Shown piece by piece: positions 1 to 7,869 of a DNA stretch of 33,351 nt. The notes below the pieces were generated by a model, which saw nothing but the letters and a program-made list of their open reading frames with translations, did not search any database and was not told the origin of the DNA. Numbering within the stretch: position 1 is the first letter of the stretch; the number at the start of each line of letters is the position of its first letter. The DNA is from Tenacibaculum finnmarkense (GTDB taxonomy: Bacteria; Bacteroidota; Bacteroidia; Flavobacteriales; Flavobacteriaceae): positions 37,502-70,852 of the forward strand of contig NZ_OENA01000058.1 of the NCBI RefSeq assembly GCF_900239185.1. The letters are read 5' to 3'. The translations under genes and the position numbers were made by a program.

Positions 1-1
1 C

Positions 2-2065
2 ACTTTTACAGCGCCAGATAATATTACAATTTCGACGGATGCGAACTGTACTTTTGATGTATCTGTAGGAAAAACCGGCGTTGTTTCTGATGAAGCTGAT
101 AATTGTTCAACAGGATTAAAAGCAACTTTTACTGATGTTGAAAAAGCCGGAACTTGCGAAGGCGAAAAAATAATCACAAGAACTTGGAATTTGACAGATT
201 CTTGCGGAAATTCAACCCAAAAAGACCAAATAATCACGATTGAAGACACAATAAAACCAACATTTACCGCTCCAAATGACATCACAATTTCGACAGATGC
301 GAATTGTGCTTTTGATGTATCTGTAGCAAAAACCGGCGTTGTTTCTGATGAAGCTGACAATTGCTCAACAGGATTAAAAGCAACATTTACTGATGTTGAA
401 AAAGCAGGAACTTGCGAAGGAACTAAAACCATCACAAGAACTTGGAATTTGACAGATTCTTGCGGGAATTCAACCCAAAAAGACCAAATAATTACAGTTA
501 AAGATAGTATTAAACCCACTTTTACCGCGCCAGATGACATCACAATTTCGACGGATGCGAACTGTGTTTTTGATGTATCTGTAGGAAAAACCGGCGTTGT
601 TTCTGATGAAGCTGACAATTGCTCAACAGGATTAAAAGCAACATTTACTGATATTGAAAAAGCTGGAATTTGCGAAGGAACTAAAACCATCACAAGAACT
701 TGGAATTTGACAGATTCTTGCGGAAATTCAACCCAAAAAGACCAAATAATAACAGTTGAAGATAATATAAAACCAACATTTAGCACTCCAAAAGACATCA
801 CAATTTCGACGGATGCGAACTGTGATTTTGATGTATCTGTAGGAAAAACCGGCGTTGTTTCTGATGAATCTGACAATTGTTCAACAGGATTAAAAGCAAC
901 ATTTACTGATGTTGAAAAAACCGGAACTTGTGAAGGAGCTAAAACCATCACAAGAACTTGGAATTTGACAGATTCTTGCGGAAATTCAATCCAAAAAGAC
1001 CAAATAATTACAGTTGAAGATAGTATCAAACCAACATTTACCGCTCCAAAAGACATTACAATTTCTACGGATGCGAACTGTGTTTTTGATGTATCTGTAG
1101 GAAAAACCGGCGTTGTTTCTGATGAAGCTGACAATTGCTCAAGAGGATTAAAAGCAACTTTTACCGATGTTGAAAAAGCCGGAACTTGTGAAGGGGCTAA
1201 AACCATCACAAGAACTTGGAATTTGACAGATTCTTGCGGGAATTCAACCCAAAAAGACCAAATAATTACGATTGAAGATAATATCAAACCCACTTTTACA
1301 GCGCCAAAAGACATCACAATTTCGACGGATGCGAACTGTGTTTTTGATGTATCCGTAGGAAAAACCGGCGTTGTTTCTGATGAAGCTGATAATTGCTCAA
1401 CAGGATTAAAAGCAACATTTACCGATGTTGAAAAAGCAGGAACTTGCGAAGGAACTAAAACCATCACAAGAACTTGGAATTTGACAGATTCTTGCGGAAA
1501 TTCAACCCAAAAAGACCAAATAATAACAGTTGAAGACACAATAAAACCAACTTTTACAGCGCCAGATGACATCACAATTTCGACGGATGCGAACTGTGTT
1601 TTTGATGTATCTGTAGGAAAAACCGGCGTTGTTTCTGATGAAGCTGACAATTGCTCAACAGGATTAAAAGCAACATTTACTGATATTGAAAAAGCTGGAA
1701 TTTGCGAAGGAACTAAAACCATCACAAGAACTTGGAATTTGACAGATTCTTGCGGAAATTCAACTCAAAAAGACCAAATAATTACGGTTGAAGATAATAT
1801 CAAACCAACATTTACCGCTCCAAAAGACATCACAATTTCGACGGATGCGAACTGTGTTTTTGATGTATCTGTAGCAAAAACCGGCGTTGTTTCTGATGAA
1901 GCTGACAATTGTTCAACAGGATTAAAAGCAACTTTTACTGATGTTGAAAAAGCCGGAACTTGCGAAGGAACTAAAACCATCACAAGAACTTGGAATTTGA
2001 CAGATTCTTGTGGAAATTCAACCCAAAAAGACCAAATAATTACAGTTGAAGATAATATCAAACCC
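2..2065 (+). repeat. Eight tandem 258-bp coding repeats
   Basis: Exact-period 258-bp units begin at 2, 260, 518, 776, 1034, 1292, 1550 and 1808, all in frame (86 codons). Units differ by a few bases, mostly at the NCxF residue, the P-N/K/D-D loop and the VE/IE-KAG segment. The unit at 518 and the unit at 1550 share TDIEKAGICEG and APDDI and differ at only about five bases by eye. The array continues beyond the left edge, so its copy number is unknown. Confidence 0.95.
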
Positions 2066-3118
2066 ACTTTTACCGGTGAGTTACCTCAGAATATAACAGT
2101 GAGTTGTGACGAGATACCTGAAGTTGCTGTTTTATCAGTATCAGATAATTGTAGTCTTTCTTCTGATTTAGAATTAGTATATACTCAAAATGTAACGAGA
2201 ATAGCCGATCAGTGTGATTCAGAATATAGAATCACCAGAACATGGAATCTTAAAGATTGTGCAGGTAATATTTCTAGTTATACCCAACAGATTAAGGTTG
2301 TAGATAATGATGCACCAGAATTAGTAACAGATATTAATGATATTAATGTAAGCTGTGATGAAATCCCTGAAATTCCAACTCTTGAATTTATCGATAATTG
2401 TTCGAGTAATAATATTCAGGTAGCATTTGAAGAGTATAATACTTTTGATGGGTCTGATAATGATTATGTAATTACAAGAAATTGGACAGCAATTGATCTT
2501 TGTGGTAATGTGGCTAATTTTACACAGAATATAAGTGTTACGGTGAAGCAAAATATAACTGAAATTACAGATTCGAAATGTATTGATGATGGCGAGATTA
2601 ACTTAAACGATTACTTGGTTGAAAACAATATATCATCTGAAGGTAAATGGACTCTTGTTAAAGGAGATGGGGTATCGCTTTCAGTAGCTGGGATTTTTGA
2701 TCCTCTAAATCTGTCTTTAGGTAATTATACTTTCGATTACACAACGTTTAATGAATTTTGCACATCAGTTACTCGAGTTGTTATAAATATAAATGATCAA
2801 TGTACTGTTTTGCCATGTGGGCAGGATGATATTAAAATATCAAAAGCGGTAACACCAAACGGTGATTCATGGAATCAGTATTTTAAAGTAACTGGAGCGG
2901 AATCGTGTGGGTTTAGGGTAAATGTGAAAATATTTAATCGTTGGGGAGCAAGAGTTTATAAATCGAATAACTATGCCAATAATTGGAATGGAGTTTCAGA
3001 AGGATTAACCTTTGGGAGTGCAGAGCGGTTACCAGCGGGAACTTATTATTATATCGTACTATTAGAAAATAGTGGATTAAAGCCATTTACAGGCGCAATT
3101 TATTTAGCAACCAAGTAA
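2..3118 (+). CDS. T9SS type B surface protein with HYR-like repeats (5' end outside window)
   Basis: The reading frame is open from base 2, so the start, signal peptide and N-terminal region lie upstream of the window; the first ATG in frame (191) is inside a repeat and is not a start. Eight near-identical 86-residue units (2-2065) are followed by two divergent ones (about 2066-2550). Each regular unit holds four cysteines in the contexts NCxF, DNCS, TCEG and DSCG, and ends in an ITRTWNLTDSCGN-type strand, which resembles hyalin (HYR-like) adhesion modules; two disulfides per unit are likely. The last ~95 residues (from about 2835: AVTPNGDSWN, IFNRWGARVYK, LPAGTYYYIV) are a gliding-motility-type C-terminal domain, the type B signal for type IX secretion. 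The protein is inferred to be exported across the outer membrane and held at the surface, as an adhesin or stalk. Two genes follow at 10-base spacing and probably form one operon. Confidence 0.9.
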   Translation, partial: TFTAPDNITISTDANCTFDVSVGKTGVVSDEADNCSTGLKATFTDVEKAGTCEGEKIITRTWNLTDSCGNSTQKDQIITIEDTIKPTFTAPNDITISTDANCAFDVSVAKTGVVSDEADNCSTGLKATFTDVEKAGTCEGTKTITRTWNLTDSCGNSTQKDQIITVKDSIKPTFTAPDDITISTDANCVFDVSVGKTGVVSDEADNCSTGLKATFTDIEKAGICEGTKTITRTWNLTDSCGNSTQKDQIITVEDNIKPTFSTPKDITISTDANCDFDVSVGKTGVVSDESDNCSTGLKATFTDVEKTGTCEGAKTITRTWNLTDSCGNSIQKDQIITVEDSIKPTFTAPKDITISTDANCVFDVSVGKTGVVSDEADNCSRGLKATFTDVEKAGTCEGAKTITRTWNLTDSCGNSTQKDQIITIEDNIKPTFTAPKDITISTDANCVFDVSVGKTGVVSDEADNCSTGLKATFTDVEKAGTCEGTKTITRTWNLTDSCGNSTQKDQIITVEDTIKPTFTAPDDITISTDANCVFDVSVGKTGVVSDEADNCSTGLKATFTDIEKAGICEGTKTITRTWNLTDSCGNSTQKDQIITVEDNIKPTFTAPKDITISTDANCVFDVSVAKTGVVSDEADNCSTGLKATFTDVEKAGTCEGTKTITRTWNLTDSCGNSTQKDQIITVEDNIKPTFTGELPQNITVSCDEIPEVAVLSVSDNCSLSSDLELVYTQNVTRIADQCDSEYRITRTWNLKDCAGNISSYTQQIKVVDNDAPELVTDINDINVSCDEIPEIPTLEFIDNCSSNNIQVAFEEYNTFDGSDNDYVITRNWTAIDLCGNVANFTQNISVTVKQNITEITDSKCIDDGEINLNDYLVENNISSEGKWTLVKGDGVSLSVAGIFDPLNLSLGNYTFDYTTFNEFCTSVTRVVININDQCTVLPCGQDDIKISKAVTPNGDSWNQYFKVTGAESCGFRVNVKIFNRWGARVYKSNNYANNWNGVSEGLTFGSAERLPAGTYYYIVLLENSGLKPFTGAIYLATK
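2835..3115 (+). other. Type B T9SS C-terminal sorting domain (coding)
   Basis: This segment encodes the conserved pattern of the gliding-motility-associated C-terminal domain: AVTPNGDSWN near its start, IFNRWGARVYK in the middle, NNWNGVSEG, LPAGTYYYIV, and a closing strand FTGAIYLATK at the very C terminus. Known members direct export through the type IX system and are commonly paired with a PorP/SprF gene, as here. Confidence 0.9.
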
Positions 3119-3128
3119 TATATAAGCT

Positions 3129-4064
3129 ATGAATTATAACAAAAAATTATTATATACAGTTAGTATGTTTATTGTATCTATTTTTAATATACAAGGACAA
3201 CAATCGCCTCAGTTTACACAATATATGTATAATACCATTTCTGTAAATCCGGCATATGCCGGAAGTAGAGGGGCGTTAAGTGCTGTGGGGTTACATAGAA
3301 GTCAATGGGCAGGTTTTGGAAAAGGTGCAGAAACTCAAACATTATCGGTTAATGCGCCATTGCGAAATGAAAAGGTAGGTGTAGGATTGTCATTTATAAA
3401 TGATAAATTAGGGTATGAAAAATTTACCTATTTATATGGCGATTTTTCATATACTGTTCAATTAAATTATGATTTGAAATTAGCTTTCGGCTTAAAAGCG
3501 GGTTTTACACAATATAATTTAGATGATGAGTTACTAATTGCAGAAGGTTTAGACCCTGCAATTAGTGGTGTAAAGAATCGATGGGAGCCTAATATTGGTA
3601 GTGGTTTGTTTTTACATACAGAAAAATGGTATGTAGGTTTGTCTGTTCCAAAATTATTAAATGTAGATCATAACGATTTAACAGTTGATGGCGTTAATTA
3701 TGGTGTTGTTGATAAAAGAAGTTATTATTTAACAGGTGGGTATGTTTTTGAATTAAATAATAATGTGAAATTTAAACCGGCAACGTTAATAAAAGGAACC
3801 CGTGGAGCGCCTTTGTCGTACGATGTAACAGCAAATTTTCTTTTCAATAATAAATTTTGGTTAGGAGGGTCGTATCGATTTAATGAATACACGGCGGCTT
3901 TAGGTGCTTTGGTAGATTTTCAAATATCAAAAAAATTTCGAATAGGATATGCTTATGAATACCCACTATCTGATATAAATCAATTTTCAAATGGTACTCA
4001 TGAGGCATTGTTAATGTATGAGTTAAATAATTCTAAAAGAGTAAGGTCACCACGATATTTTTAA
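3129..4064 (+). CDS. PorP/SprF family T9SS outer-membrane protein
   Basis: This 311-residue protein has an N-terminal signal peptide (about residues 1-24, ending near NIQGQ) followed by the family signature QFTQYMYNTISVNPAYAGSRG and LHRSQWAGF, then alternating amphipathic strands to the C terminus, as expected for an outer-membrane beta-barrel. PorP/SprF paralogues are repeatedly found directly after genes for T9SS type B substrates and are thought to help export them or hold them at the cell surface; that role here is inferred from family and position. It starts 10 bases after the large repeat protein and is followed 10 bases later by an OmpA-family gene, so the three are probably co-transcribed. 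The length is normal for the family and the ATG fits the signal peptide. Confidence 0.92.
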   Translation: MNYNKKLLYTVSMFIVSIFNIQGQQSPQFTQYMYNTISVNPAYAGSRGALSAVGLHRSQWAGFGKGAETQTLSVNAPLRNEKVGVGLSFINDKLGYEKFTYLYGDFSYTVQLNYDLKLAFGLKAGFTQYNLDDELLIAEGLDPAISGVKNRWEPNIGSGLFLHTEKWYVGLSVPKLLNVDHNDLTVDGVNYGVVDKRSYYLTGGYVFELNNNVKFKPATLIKGTRGAPLSYDVTANFLFNNKFWLGGSYRFNEYTAALGALVDFQISKKFRIGYAYEYPLSDINQFSNGTHEALLMYELNNSKRVRSPRYF

Positions 4065-4074
4065 GCGTATATAT

Positions 4075-5961
4075 ATGAAAACAAAAATTACATTTTTACT
4101 ATTATTTTTTTTAGTTATTTCTTCTTTCTCTCAAAAAAAAATTGCCGATAAATTTTTTGAAAACTACGCATATATTAAAGCTGCTGAGTTTTATGAAAAA
4201 ACAGTTAAAAAAGGAGATAGCAGTACTTATATTTTAACCCGTTTAGGAGATTGCTATTATAATAATTCAAATTCAGAAAAAGCCACGAAGTGGTATAATT
4301 TAGCAGCTAAAACGGACAAAGGTTTAAGTAATGAAACGATCTATAAGTACGCACAGTCTTTAAGAAGTGCAGGGAGTTATAAAAAAGCAGATCAATGGTT
4401 AAAAAAGTTACCAAACAATAAGCAAGGAGCAACAAAAATAACATATGAAAATCTAAAAACATTAAATAAAGATTCTGTAAAAGTTATTAATTTAGCAATA
4501 AACACTAGAAATTCTGATTTTGGGGCTTATGTACATAATAACAAATTTATATTCGCATCAACCAAAAATAAAAAAGGAAGGGTTTATAAGTGGAATAATG
4601 AGCCTTATTTAGATTTATATGAAGCCACTATAGACAGTACTTCTAAAGAATATAAAAAAATAAAAAATGTCATTCCTATAAAATCATCAGAAGTAAATAC
4701 AAGTTTTCATGAATCGAATATTGCTATTACAAATGATGGTAAAACAATGTATTTTACAAGAAACAATTTAACGAGAAGAGATAAGTTAGATTATGATAAA
4801 AAAGGAACGTCACATTTAAAAATATTCAAAGCAACTTTAATTAATGGTAGTTGGAGTAATATCAAAGAATTGTCTATAAATGATGACGTATATTCAAGTG
4901 GTCATCCAGCTTTAAGCCCTGATGATAAAACGTTATATTTTACTTCAGATAGACCTGGAGGTTATGGTTTAACAGATATTTATAAAACTGCTATTTTAGA
5001 TAATGGTTCTTATGGAGCGCCTGTAAATATGGGCGAAAATATTAACACAAGTGGTCGAGAAATGTTTCCATTTGTATCAAAACAATATGTGTTTTATTTT
5101 TCCTCGGATGGATATCAAAATTTAGGATTCTTAGATATTTTTAAATCTAATTTGTTAAAAAATAATTCATCGGAGGTTACTAATATGGGAGCTCCATTTA
5201 ATAGTAGGTATGATGATTTTTGTTTTTTTATAAATAAAGATAATAAAACGGGTTACTTTTCTTCTAATAGACCTAAAGGAAAAGGGCATGATGATATTTA
5301 TAGTTTTGAATCTTATAAATGTAAGCAATTAATTAAAGGAAAAACTTTTAATGTTAAAACAGATAGTATTTTAACAAATACTTTAGTTGAATTAATAAAT
5401 AATAAAAGAAAAGTAATTAAAAAGAGTATTACAGGTTTAGACGGAGCTTATTCATTCGAAGTAGATTGTAATAAAAAATATGCTTTAAGAGGGTCAAAGA
5501 AAGATTATAAAGCAGATTTTAAAAAAACAACAACAACAAATACTAGAAATAAAGAAATCGTTGCAAATTTATATTTAACACCTTTAATTATAGATAAAGA
5601 AATAGTAATAAGCCCAATATTTTTTGATTTTGATAAATCAACTATACGTCCCGATGCAGCATTTGAGTTAGAATATGTTGTTAAAGTCTTAAAAAATCAT
5701 CCTAAAATGATTATTAAAATTGAAGCGCATACTGATAGTAGAGGAGATGATGATTATAATGAAACCTTATCAGATAAAAGAGCAAAATCAACAAGAGATT
5801 ATATTTTATCACGAGATATAGATCCTTCAAGAATAGAGAGTGCTATTGGTTTTGGAGAAAAAAAATTAGTTAATAAATGTATTAATAATGCTATTTGTAC
5901 AGAAGAAGAACATCAAGAAAATAGGCATTCAAAATTTATTATTATAAATAATTATAAGTAG
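4075..5961 (+). CDS. OmpA-family protein with TPR and PD40 repeats
   Basis: This 628-residue protein begins with a signal peptide (residues 1-19, FLLLFFLVISSFSQ). Residues about 20-130 look like TPR helices (FYEKTVKK..., SEKATKWYNLAAK). Residues about 150-420 carry PD40/WD40-like blades, for example HPALSPDDKTLYFTSDRPGG and GYFSSNRPKGKGHDDIY. A short Ig-like carboxypeptidase-regulatory-type segment follows (about 425-505). Residues about 512-628 form the OmpA peptidoglycan-binding domain (FFDFDKSTIRPDA, IEAHTDSRGDDDYNETLSDKRA, and a closing EEEHQENRHSKF). Such proteins sit in the periplasm or outer membrane and anchor complexes to peptidoglycan. As the third gene of the T9SS type B module it probably supports attachment or export of the large repeat protein; this is inference from position. 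The family is clear, the exact partner is not. Confidence 0.9.
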   Translation: MKTKITFLLLFFLVISSFSQKKIADKFFENYAYIKAAEFYEKTVKKGDSSTYILTRLGDCYYNNSNSEKATKWYNLAAKTDKGLSNETIYKYAQSLRSAGSYKKADQWLKKLPNNKQGATKITYENLKTLNKDSVKVINLAINTRNSDFGAYVHNNKFIFASTKNKKGRVYKWNNEPYLDLYEATIDSTSKEYKKIKNVIPIKSSEVNTSFHESNIAITNDGKTMYFTRNNLTRRDKLDYDKKGTSHLKIFKATLINGSWSNIKELSINDDVYSSGHPALSPDDKTLYFTSDRPGGYGLTDIYKTAILDNGSYGAPVNMGENINTSGREMFPFVSKQYVFYFSSDGYQNLGFLDIFKSNLLKNNSSEVTNMGAPFNSRYDDFCFFINKDNKTGYFSSNRPKGKGHDDIYSFESYKCKQLIKGKTFNVKTDSILTNTLVELINNKRKVIKKSITGLDGAYSFEVDCNKKYALRGSKKDYKADFKKTTTTNTRNKEIVANLYLTPLIIDKEIVISPIFFDFDKSTIRPDAAFELEYVVKVLKNHPKMIIKIEAHTDSRGDDDYNETLSDKRAKSTRDYILSRDIDPSRIESAIGFGEKKLVNKCINNAICTEEEHQENRHSKFIIINNYK

Positions 5962-5977
5962 TAATGTAAAGTTAAAG

Positions 5978-6023
5978 ACCTATAAACGTAGTCTAATTGT
6001 TAAAATACGTTTATAGGTTTTTT
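5978..6023 (+). terminator. Rho-independent terminator after the T9SS module
   Basis: A perfect 13-bp stem (5978-5990 ACCTATAAACGTA with 6006-6018) encloses a 15-base loop and runs into a T tract (6018-6023). It lies between the convergent OmpA-family and CAP genes. The T tract serves the plus strand; there is no comparable one for the minus strand. Confidence 0.85.
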
Positions 6024-6028
6024 ATTAA

Positions 6029-6520
6029 TTATTTTTTCACAAATATATTGGTGAAATACCATTTTCCTTTCGGATTTTTTTCGGCGCTAACATCAAAATG
6101 AGTGAAATTCCCTTCCATGTTTTTTCGGTGACCATCGCTTCTAATCCAAGCGTTTACTACTGATTTGGCAGAAGAATATCCGTAAGCAACATTTTCAGCA
6201 ACATTTATTGCATTTATATTTTTATTCAAGTATTGTTTGCGTAGGTTAAAAAAATCATGAGAAACGATATTTTTATCAATCATATAATCCGTGTGTTTTT
6301 TTGATTGAAACTTAATAGCTTCTGATTTTTCTAAAAGTGAAAACCCTTTATTAATTCTATAATTATTTACTTGATTTAAAATTTCTATTTCAATCGTTTT
6401 TGCATTTATTTCATCATAAGTATCTAACTGTTTTGACTTTATGTTGTCGTTGTTAGAAGAGCAAGCGGTTAAAATTAGTGTGTAAAACACTATTGCTAAC
6501 CATAGGGGGTGGTTATTCAT
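6029..6520 (-). CDS. CAP (SCP/PR-1-like) domain lipoprotein
   Basis: This 163-residue protein starts with a hydrophobic segment ending in a lipobox (LTAC, Cys20) followed by SSNNDN, so it is a predicted lipoprotein. Residues about 45-163 form a CAP domain: His76 (KKHTDYM), Glu109 (AENVAYGY), and WIRSDGHRKNM with His131, which are the usual His/Glu cavity residues of the family, then a closing WYFTNIFVKK strand. Bacterial CAP proteins of this size are extracytoplasmic and mostly uncharacterised; no reaction can be assigned. It lies alone on the minus strand, convergent with the OmpA-family gene and downstream of a weak terminator behind the DUF4268 gene, so it may have its own promoter. I could not identify a clear TAnnTTTG box; three 11-bp direct repeats lie 43-75 bases upstream of the start. 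Confidence 0.88.
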   Translation of the reverse strand: MNNHPLWLAIVFYTLILTACSSNNDNIKSKQLDTYDEINAKTIEIEILNQVNNYRINKGFSLLEKSEAIKFQSKKHTDYMIDKNIVSHDFFNLRKQYLNKNINAINVAENVAYGYSSAKSVVNAWIRSDGHRKNMEGNFTHFDVSAEKNPKGKWYFTNIFVKK

Positions 6521-6562
6521 TTTAAGTGATATTAGGGGATTAATAACACCTTAATATACATT

Positions 6563-6595
6563 AAAACAATGATAAAACAATGATGAAACAATGAT
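6563..6595. repeat. Three tandem 11-bp repeats upstream of the CAP gene
   Basis: AAAACAATGAT (6563-6573), AAAACAATGAT (6574-6584) and GAAACAATGAT (6585-6595) lie head to tail. The 11-bp period is about one helical turn, so the copies face the same side of the DNA. They lie between the DUF4268 stop and the CAP start, on the promoter side of the CAP gene. Confidence 0.75.
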
Positions 6596-6618
6596 AAAAA
6601 AAAACAATAAAAATTGTT
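6596..6618 (-). terminator. Weak terminator after miaE-DUF4268
   Basis: Read on the minus strand, AACAAT, a four-base loop and ATTGTT (plus-strand 6603-6608 with 6613-6618) are followed by a run of about nine T (plus-strand A at 6596-6604). The stem is only 6 bp and AT-rich, so termination may be partial. Confidence 0.5.
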
Positions 6619-6633
6619 AATAAAAAGATAACA

Positions 6634-7071
6634 TTAAATAGCGTCTCTAATAATGTCTTCATATTCATAAAAGAATAGTTCAAACTGATCCATGGTAGCT
6701 ACATAAAATTCGTAACATTCTTGCCAAGTGTTTTTATTGTGAATGCTAAATTTTTTATCATAAGGAACATAGATACGACGAATAATTTTTCTGTTATCTA
6801 ATTCAAAATTTTCGTGATAAATAACTTCTGGTAAATATTCTGTTTCTAAAATATTTTTTAGAGATAATAACTTGTCGTATAATAATTCATTGGCTACTTC
6901 ATCAAGATGTTCAAAATCTAAACAAACCGATGCTGTTTTACGATCCCCTTGAAATTTAAAAGCGAATCCTTTTATTTTTGTATTGTATAATAACCATTTT
7001 CTTGGAAAAGATTTCCCAAAACTTGTCCAAAATTCTTGGCGTATTGCTGCTGATTCTTCTTTACTAAACAT
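6634..7071 (-). CDS. DUF4268 domain protein
   Basis: This 145-residue cytoplasmic protein opens with FSKEESAAIRQEFWTSFGKSFP, and contains GFAFKFQGDRKTASVCLDF and a tryptophan/aromatic-rich C-terminal helix, which together match the DUF4268 family as I know it. There is no signal peptide or membrane segment. The family has no established biochemical function; in some proteins a related domain sits behind nuclease-like domains, but here it stands alone and I assign no activity. Its start is 5 bases beyond the miaE stop on the minus strand, so the two are very probably co-transcribed. A weak T-tailed hairpin follows it. Confidence 0.8.
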   Translation of the reverse strand: MFSKEESAAIRQEFWTSFGKSFPRKWLLYNTKIKGFAFKFQGDRKTASVCLDFEHLDEVANELLYDKLLSLKNILETEYLPEVIYHENFELDNRKIIRRIYVPYDKKFSIHNKNTWQECYEFYVATMDQFELFFYEYEDIIRDAI

Positions 7072-7076
7072 GCTGT

Positions 7077-7658
7077 TTATCCGTGTATTTTTGCTTCAGA
7101 ACCTCTACTTTTCATCATTTCGGCTTCAAAATTAACTAAATCGTTCCATTTTTTATCTACAATTTCTTTATCTTGATATTTACGAGCAAAACCTAAAAAG
7201 ATCGTATAATGGTTTGCTTCTGAAATCATTAAATCTTTATAAAATTTAGATAACTCTTGATCTTCCATATTTTCAGAAAACACTTTAAAACGCTCACAAC
7301 TTCTTGCTTCAATTAACGCTGCAATTAATAAACGTTGTACTAAAGCATTGGTTCTGTCTTTTGTTTTTGTGAAAAATTTTTGCAAACGAATTGCATAATC
7401 GTTTTTCTGCTCACGTCCTAAAACCATTCCTCGTTTTACCATAAAATCATGCACCATTTTAAAATGCTCCATTTCTTCAATCGCAATTTCACTCATACTT
7501 TGTACAAGTTCTGTTTCTTCGGAATAATTAATAATTAAAGACACCGCATTAGAAGCTGCCTTTTGTTCTAAAAAAGCATGGTCTGTTAATATTTGCTGTA
7601 AGTTATCTTTAGCAATATCTGCCCAAGAGGTTTCGGTTTCAAATTGTAATCCTAACAT
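7077..7658 (-). CDS. miaE: tRNA-(ms2io6A) hydroxylase
   Basis: This 193-residue protein matches MiaE, a non-haem diiron monooxygenase of the ferritin-like fold that hydroxylates the isopentenyl group of ms2i6A37 in tRNA. The six expected iron ligands are visible: Glu31 (HAFLEQKAA), Glu62 and His65 (EEMEH), Glu117 (IEARSCER), and Glu147 and His150 (SEANH). Length and helical layout are normal for the family. It is the first gene of a two-gene minus-strand unit with DUF4268 and is divergent from the alpha-2-macroglobulin gene. A TAGTTTTG box lies about 40 bases upstream of its ATG. Activity needs O2, so an aerobic lifestyle is consistent. Confidence 0.93.
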   Translation of the reverse strand: MLGLQFETETSWADIAKDNLQQILTDHAFLEQKAASNAVSLIINYSEETELVQSMSEIAIEEMEHFKMVHDFMVKRGMVLGREQKNDYAIRLQKFFTKTKDRTNALVQRLLIAALIEARSCERFKVFSENMEDQELSKFYKDLMISEANHYTIFLGFARKYQDKEIVDKKWNDLVNFEAEMMKSRGSEAKIHG

Positions 7659-7696
7659 GATGTAAATTATCTTTGATATGTATGATAAATAATTTG

Positions 7697-7704
7697 CAAA
7701 ACTA
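7697..7704 (-). promoter_or_regulatory. Candidate -7 box for miaE-DUF4268
   Basis: On the minus strand the sequence TAGTTTTG matches the Bacteroidota -7 consensus TAnnTTTG and lies about 40 bases before the miaE ATG. No convincing -33 TTTG is seen at the usual distance, so support is moderate. Confidence 0.45.
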
Positions 7705-7837
7705 AGGATTATTAAATATAAGCGGTAATTATATGTAGTGTTTATTTAAAAAAACAAAGAAATTATTGTAGTAATAAACACCCTCTTATTTGCTTGTAAA
7801 ACACATAAATTTAACAGTTTTAGTTTTTTATAATTTG

Positions 7838-7845
7838 TAACTTTG
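7838..7845 (+). promoter_or_regulatory. Candidate -7 box for the alpha-2-macroglobulin gene
   Basis: TAACTTTG matches TAnnTTTG and places the transcript start near 7850, about 20 bases before ATG 7870. A TTG start at 7843 would fall inside this box, which argues for the ATG. A -33 TTTG at normal distance is not evident. Confidence 0.5.
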
Positions 7846-7869
7846 AGGTACTTCAAAAAAAAATATGTT

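Noticed and set aside
191..193. ATG at 191 as the start of the adhesin gene
   Set aside because: The same frame is open to base 2 and the ATG (actually an in-frame codon within a repeat strand) lies mid-repeat with no signal peptide; the gene enters from outside the window.
1765..2067. Minus-strand open frame of 100 codons inside the adhesin repeats
   Set aside because: It is the antisense of near-identical repeat units, recurs by necessity with the repeat, and has no start context or protein-like character.
7843..7845. TTG at 7843 as start of the alpha-2-macroglobulin gene
   Set aside because: It lies inside the TAACTTTG promoter box and adds charged residues before the lipoprotein signal; ATG 7870 gives a standard signal peptide.
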